NCBI GenBank assembly: GCA_019313505.1
Contig: JAFDBA010000073.1
Coordinates: 1 to 10,320, forward strand
Length of the DNA stretch: 10,320 bases
Direction of reading: 5' to 3'
DNA from: Deltaproteobacteria bacterium
GTDB lineage: Bacteria > Desulfobacterota > Desulfobacteria > Desulfobacterales > UBA11574
This document shows positions 6,705 to 10,320 of the stretch, piece by piece. The position numbers and the translations under genes were made by a program. Below the pieces are notes generated by a model. That model saw only the letters and a list, made by a program, of their open reading frames with translations, did no database searches and was not told where the DNA came from. Numbering within the stretch: the first letter of the stretch is position 1; every line of letters begins with the position of its first letter.

Positions 6705-7436
6705 CTAATCATGATCAAAAATATATCCCACTGACCGAACGCTTTTAAAATAAACCGGTTTTTTTGGATCATCCTCAAAATATTTCCGAAATCTAACTAT
6801 AAAATTGTCCACTGTCCGTGTGGCCATGCTTCCCGTATAGCCCCAGCCGATTCCCAGCAGTTTGCTCCTTGAAATCGGTTTCCCCTTATTGGCAATAAAC
6901 AGCTTCAAAATCTTGACCTCTTGTTCAGTGAGATATATTTCTCCGCATCTGCAATGGGCAACAGACAGTTCAAAATCGATCTTGTTGCCCCCAAATGCAT
7001 ATGTCTGTGCTAATAAAGAAGGATCGATTTCATCCGGGTCACCATTCTTGCGATACCAAGATGCCTGAGTTAAAAGACGCTCTACCCGCAGCAAAAGTTC
7101 TTCAAGATTGAACGGTTTCGCAAGATAATCGTCCACGCCGTATGAAAGGCCTTTAACCTTATCATCCGAAGCATTCTTGGCAGACAAAATCAAAATCGGA
7201 ATCTGTTCATTTTCAAGACGTATGCTTTGAAGTACGGAAAATCCATCAATACCGGGAAGCATTATATCGAGTACAATCAGGTCGGGCCGCCATTTCTTCC
7301 ATTGATCAAGGCCTGAAACCCCGTCCGGAGCTATCATTACATCATACCCTTGAAGTGCCAGGTTCAGTTTCAAACCTTCGGCGATATGATTCTCATCTTC
7401 TATGACCAAAATACGTTTTTTTTTAATCTTTTTCAC
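6705..7436 (-). CDS. OmpR/PhoB-family response regulator
   Basis: A 243-residue two-domain transcription factor. The receiver domain (about 8-125) has the acidic pair E13/D14, phospho-acceptor D57 in LIVLDIMLPGIDGF, S85 in the Thr/Ser position and K107 in YLAKPF, so all switch residues are present. The C-terminal winged helix (about 145-243) contains LTEQEVKILKLF, then the recognition helix RTVDNFIVRFRKYF and the wing VRSVGYIF typical of OmpR/PhoB DNA-binding domains. The start is GTG at 7434-7436, since all upstream in-frame options are cut off by stops; no Shine-Dalgarno is visible. A 9-A run in codons 4-7 is notable. The gene is downstream of its presumed kinase on the same strand, 205 nt away, with a palindromic element between them. 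The stimulus and regulon are not identifiable from sequence. Confidence 0.93.
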   Translation of the reverse strand: MKKIKKKRILVIEDENHIAEGLKLNLALQGYDVMIAPDGVSGLDQWKKWRPDLIVLDIMLPGIDGFSVLQSIRLENEQIPILILSAKNASDDKVKGLSYGVDDYLAKPFNLEELLLRVERLLTQASWYRKNGDPDEIDPSLLAQTYAFGGNKIDFELSVAHCRCGEIYLTEQEVKILKLFIANKGKPISRSKLLGIGWGYTGSMATRTVDNFIVRFRKYFEDDPKKPVYFKSVRSVGYIFDHD

Positions 7437-7496
7437 AAGAGTCTTTTTTTATCGCAATTATTAAAGATTTTATGGCCTCATAAAAAGACATAATCC

Positions 7497-7643
7497 GACG
7501 GCAAAGTAAAAAGTTTCAAATTCAAGGCGTGCAAGTTTTGTATCATCGGCTATCCGCCGGTCCCGTGGGGAGCGTACTTTTTGTACGTTGAATGATTACG
7601 AAATGCAGCACAACGCAGAAGTTGGACTTTTTACTTTGCCGTC
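7497..7643. mobile_element. 147-bp MITE-like palindromic element with perfect 18-bp terminal inverted repeats
   Basis: The left end GACGGCAAAGTAAAAAGT (7497-7514) is the exact reverse complement of the right end (7626-7643). The arms stay loosely complementary inwards, and near the middle CGTAC-TTTTT-GTACG forms a tight hairpin, so nearly the whole element could fold. There is no transposase gene. I recall near-identical palindromes as abundant repeats in Desulfobacterales genomes. No clear target duplication is seen. On the - strand its first two bases (GA) complete the TGA stop of the kinase gene, and the element occupies the gap between kinase and regulator. Confidence 0.8.
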
Positions 7644-8607
7644 AAGATTTAAAAGGAAGCATCAAAGTAAAAACCGACCCTTTCCCGCTTCCCATGCTTT
7701 GAGCAACAACTTTCCCTTTATGAATACGTGCAATATTTTGCACCAGATGCAACCCGAGTCCGCTCCCCCTGGCTGTCATATCATCCGCCCGGCCTGACTG
7801 ATAAAATTTCCTGAAAATTTTTTTGATTTCCGTCTTTTCAATTCCCATGCCGTTGTCTTCAAACAGTATATGCAATCGGCGATGATGCAACTCAAAGGTA
7901 ATATCTATTTCCGGTTTTTCGGATTCATTATATTTAATGGCGTTGGTCATAAGATTCATCAGGAGCATTTCAAATAAAGGCAAATTAATACTATATGCAA
8001 AGGAGCGTCCTGAAGAATTATGAATATTGATTTTGCAATTGCGAAAAAGTTGGTCATTATCGTTAATAAACTGCTTAACCGTGGCCACAAGATCCGCCAT
8101 AATGAATTCCTCACCGTAAATCCTGCTTTCAATTCTGGCGAGATTAAGGATGCGGTTGATATTGTCCGAAAGTCGTTCCACATCATGAACCATGTAATCA
8201 AGATACTTTAGCTGTTCATCACGTGCAATCTCATGTTTCATGAATGTTTCCAGATAGAGTTGCAACGATGTAACGGGAGTTTTGAGCTCGTGCGTAAAAT
8301 TATTTATAAAATTGTGTTGCAGCCGGTAGAGCTGTATAATTTTTTGATTGTACACAAAAATAATAAAAATCCCTACCAAAATAATTCCAACAAGAATCGA
8401 AAGGACCAGAATAACTACCCATGTTTCAGATTCCAATAACTTCCCATGGTCGATATTGAATTTTCGAGCAATATCCTTGAGCCCTGTGCTAACCTCCATA
8501 TACCAGTAGATATACAATACAAGGGACATGGCCAAAGCCACTATGGAAAAGATAAAGACAAGTATGGGATGAAAAAACCATTTTGCTCGAGATATAACCC
8601 GTTCCAT
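7642..8607 (-). CDS. Membrane histidine kinase (HisKA/HATPase_c) with minimal sensor
   Basis: A 321-residue sensor kinase and presumed partner of the downstream response regulator. Membrane segments lie at about 14-36 and 63-85, with only about 25 residues between them outside. There is no HAMP, PAS or other input domain, so sensing probably occurs in or at the membrane or through a partner. The dimerisation/phospho-acceptor block is NFTHELKTPVTSLQLYL with H106. The ATPase domain shows the N box NLMTNAIKYN (218-227), G1 DNGMGI (251-256), F box IFRKFYQ (264-270) and G2 GSGLGL (281-286), all intact. ATG is at 8605-8607 with only a poor Shine-Dalgarno. Kinase-first order is less common than regulator-first. 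The stop TGA is made from one flanking base plus the edge of a palindromic element. Confidence 0.93.
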   Translation of the reverse strand: MERVISRAKWFFHPILVFIFSIVALAMSLVLYIYWYMEVSTGLKDIARKFNIDHGKLLESETWVVILVLSILVGIILVGIFIIFVYNQKIIQLYRLQHNFINNFTHELKTPVTSLQLYLETFMKHEIARDEQLKYLDYMVHDVERLSDNINRILNLARIESRIYGEEFIMADLVATVKQFINDNDQLFRNCKINIHNSSGRSFAYSINLPLFEMLLMNLMTNAIKYNESEKPEIDITFELHHRRLHILFEDNGMGIEKTEIKKIFRKFYQSGRADDMTARGSGLGLHLVQNIARIHKGKVVAQSMGSGKGSVFTLMLPFKS

Positions 8608-8902
8608 GAATTAACCAACCGTTTTTTAATGAAATTATTTGGGTTAACAGCACAGTTCTTTAAAACTTTCCCCAGGCGAATTTAGTAAACTTATATAACA
8701 AATTTATCTAATTTAACAACCATTTATATTGGCTTCCCCTGATTCTGCCATTTTTTCTGATCTGTTGCTTTGTAAAACTTTTGTAAAACCAGAAAAGACC
8801 CCTGTCATTTTTAAATCATCCCTATTATATCAAACAATACATTGAGACCTTTGAGAAAGGACCGTTCTCGGTCATACACCTTCAAAATTCAGGGAATAGA
8901 TT
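8608..8902. other. Divergent intergenic region between kinase and radical SAM genes
   Basis: 295 bp, AT-rich, without a credible gene. Besides the direct repeats at 8770-8819, it has a small inverted pair TTAACC (8612-8617) and GGTTAA (8642-8647) just upstream of the kinase start. AGGGAA (8891-8896) is the ribosome site of the radical SAM gene. Promoters for both directions must lie here, but I cannot place them firmly. Confidence 0.6.
8770..8819 (+). promoter_or_regulatory. Candidate OmpR/PhoB-type operator (tandem 7-bp direct repeats)
   Basis: Two 7-4-7 pairs on an 11-bp period: TTGTAAA (8770-8776) with TTGTAAA (8781-8787), then CTGTCAT (8802-8808) with AAATCAT (8813-8819). CTGTCAT is exactly the E. 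coli PhoB half-site, and 7+4+7 is the Pho box geometry. The pairs are 32 bp apart start to start, about three helical turns. They lie in the divergent region between the kinase and the radical SAM gene, 84 nt before the latter's ATG. An AT-rich TATTAT follows at 8823-8828, too close for standard Pho promoter spacing, while TACATT at 8838-8843 is another possible -10. Binding by the adjacent response regulator is inferred. Confidence 0.4.
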
Positions 8903-10320
8903 ATGAATACTGCATCATCAGTCCATCCACTCGAGACCCGTGCCAAAGTTTTACTATCCAGCGTCTTTGGGCCATATGCCCAAAACGACAAGTATGGAAG
9001 CCGGGAAATCAATCCCATGGAACTTTATCATAACCAGGTCACAAGGCTTCAGGGCGGTTTTTCCCTTCGAATGTTTCATCGCAGTTTCGGGTTGATGTTA
9101 ATTCAGAGCAATATCGAAGCCCCCTGCACCCTTCTCGATTTTCCATCCCTGAACCGTTTTGTTCACGAAATCGAGCATCATTCCTACGACATCGTCGGTA
9201 TCAGCTCAATTATACCCAATATCGGAAAACTGAAAAAAATGTGTGAACTGGTCAGGAAATACCTGCCAAAAGCAACGATTGTCGTTGGAGGACATGTGGC
9301 AAATAAAGGGGGTATCCACGAAATCATCGACGCGGATCATATTGTCAAGGGAGAGGGGATTCAATGGTTTCGAACCTTTCTTGGACAGGATAAAACAGCC
9401 GCCATAAGACATCCTATGGTCTATTCGGGATTAGGCACCCGAATAATGGGGATTACGCTTCGGAACAAACCCGGTGATACCGCCGCTGTCTTACTTCCTT
9501 CCGTGGGTTGCCCGGTGGGCTGTAATTTTTGTTCGACTTCTGCATTATTTGGCGGCAAGGGCAAATTTATCAACTTTTACCAAACCGGAGATGAGCTTTT
9601 TTCCGTCATGTGTCAACTGGAAGAAAAACTCAAAGTTCGATCTTTTTTTACCATGGATGAAAATTTTCTCCTGCATCGAAAAAGGGCGTTGCGACTGCTG
9701 GAATTGATGCAAGAAAACAATAAAAGCTGGTCACTATATGTTTTCAGTTCGGCCAGGGCACTAAAATCTTATACCATTGAGCAACTGGTGGGCCTGGGAA
9801 TATCCTGGGTGTGGATGGGACTGGAAGGCGAGCAAAGCCAATATTCCAAGCTCAATAATGTAGAGACGTTGCCTCTGGTTCGACATCTTCAATCCCATGG
9901 AATTCGCGTTGTCAGCCATGATACGGATTTTCATCAGTTTATGCTGTACACCCCAATTCCCGGGACGCCGCTGTATGAAGAGCATCAAAGACGCGGAACC
10001 CTTTTGACCGAATCGGAATTCCCGTTGGCGGACACCCATGGGCAGTATCGTTTTAATTACCGCCATCAACACATTCCAAGGGGCCGGGAAGAACAATTTA
10101 TTCTCGACGCTTTCCAGCGTGATTTTGACGTCAACGGTCCCAGTCTCGCCCGATTGATCAAAACCTTATTAAAGGGCTGGAAAAGATACAAAGACCACCC
10201 GGACAAGCGTATTCGAGACCGTTTTGCATGGGAAGTCGAGCCGCTTAGAACAACTTATGCCGCTGCTGTTTGGGGGATGAAGAGACGATTTAGGACAAAT
10301 AAACGTATGGCTGCAAAAAT
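8903..10320 (+). CDS. B12-binding radical SAM protein, 3' end beyond window, internal segment missing
   Basis: The frame is open from ATG 8903 (AGGGAA 6 nt upstream) to the window edge, giving 472 codons so far. The N-terminal third is a cobalamin-binding Rossmann-like domain (YDIVGISSIIPNIGKL, then TIVVGGHVAN with GGH at 129-131, then HIVKGEG) without the DxHxxG histidine, as is usual for this radical SAM class. The radical SAM cluster motif is CPVGCNFC with C203, C207 and C210. Later come FFTMDENFLLHR, GLGISWVWMGLEGE and YTPIPGTPLYEEH (PGT at 353-355). Between GIRVV (about 333-337) and SHDTDFHQFMLYTP, the expected barrel strand and helix (typically an I-x-G-x-P/E motif plus a helix, roughly 25 residues) are absent, though the frame is intact. 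The reaction is unknown; family members carry out methylations, ring formations and lipid or cofactor modifications. It is divergent from the two-component genes. Confidence 0.88.
   Translation, partial: MNTASSVHPLETRAKVLLSSVFGPYAQNDKYGSREINPMELYHNQVTRLQGGFSLRMFHRSFGLMLIQSNIEAPCTLLDFPSLNRFVHEIEHHSYDIVGISSIIPNIGKLKKMCELVRKYLPKATIVVGGHVANKGGIHEIIDADHIVKGEGIQWFRTFLGQDKTAAIRHPMVYSGLGTRIMGITLRNKPGDTAAVLLPSVGCPVGCNFCSTSALFGGKGKFINFYQTGDELFSVMCQLEEKLKVRSFFTMDENFLLHRKRALRLLELMQENNKSWSLYVFSSARALKSYTIEQLVGLGISWVWMGLEGEQSQYSKLNNVETLPLVRHLQSHGIRVVSHDTDFHQFMLYTPIPGTPLYEEHQRRGTLLTESEFPLADTHGQYRFNYRHQHIPRGREEQFILDAFQRDFDVNGPSLARLIKTLLKGWKRYKDHPDKRIRDRFAWEVEPLRTTYAAAVWGMKRRFRTNKRMAAK

Noticed and set aside
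7588..7797. Small + strand open frame starting inside the palindromic element
   Set aside because: Runs from the repeat into the antisense of the kinase ATPase domain; no ribosome site and no protein-like pattern.
6705..8607. Naming the pair PhoB/PhoR
   Set aside because: The kinase lacks the PAS domain typical of PhoR and no phosphate transport genes are present; a Pho-box-like site alone is insufficient.
8842..9033. Small + strand open frame at the radical SAM 5' end
   Set aside because: Out of frame with the long radical SAM frame, which has the ribosome site and recognisable domains.
9206..10096. Antisense frames over the radical SAM gene
   Set aside because: The + strand frame carries the cluster cysteines, B12 domain and PGT motif without interruption.
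8903..10320. Frameshift or pseudogene for the radical SAM gene
   Set aside because: The frame is continuous to the window edge and key motifs are intact; the missing segment is an in-frame loss.

Overview
The window reads as ordinary chromosome from a Desulfobacterota (Desulfobacterales-like) sulfate reducer or close relative. This rests on protein resemblance (a Thermococcus-type GTP-dependent PEP carboxykinase, a DUF6178-like protein, a B12-binding radical SAM protein) and on several dispersed palindromic repeats of a kind I associate with that group. No database search was possible, so the taxonomic placement is an inference.

Left block (1-4505, + strand) is a tight, translationally coupled operon. 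It holds the 3' five-sixths of a GTP-type PEP carboxykinase gene, an AmpG-like muropeptide permease whose start overlaps the PEPCK stop, and a large cytosolic protein of unknown function (probably DUF6178) whose start overlaps the permease stop.

Middle block (4506-6615, + strand) is an accessory-looking island. Two small membrane-protein genes lie between two same-orientation copies of one palindromic repeat (4511-4589 and 6228-6340). The first has one membrane segment, a coiled coil and a LytR_C/SPOR-like C-terminal domain. The second has three membrane segments fused to a cytosolic winged helix, and probably uses a CTG start. A third, different palindrome (6001-6146) starts on the stop codon of the second gene, and a GC-rich insert of about 75 bp interrupts its left arm. 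After the second repeat copy comes a small possibly Sm/SH3-like protein gene with a weak terminator.

Right block (6705-8607, - strand) is a two-component pair transcribed histidine kinase first, response regulator second. A 147-bp palindromic MITE-like element with perfect 18-bp terminal inverted repeats sits between them and supplies two bases of the kinase stop codon.

The divergent intergenic region (8608-8902) carries a Pho-box-like set of 7-bp direct repeats with 11-bp period. It is followed by a B12-binding radical SAM gene (8903 to the right edge, + strand, open at 10320). That protein has an intact CxxxCxxC cluster but appears to lack about 25 residues of its barrel. It is plausible, but not shown, that the adjacent OmpR-type regulator acts on these direct repeats and so controls the radical SAM gene.
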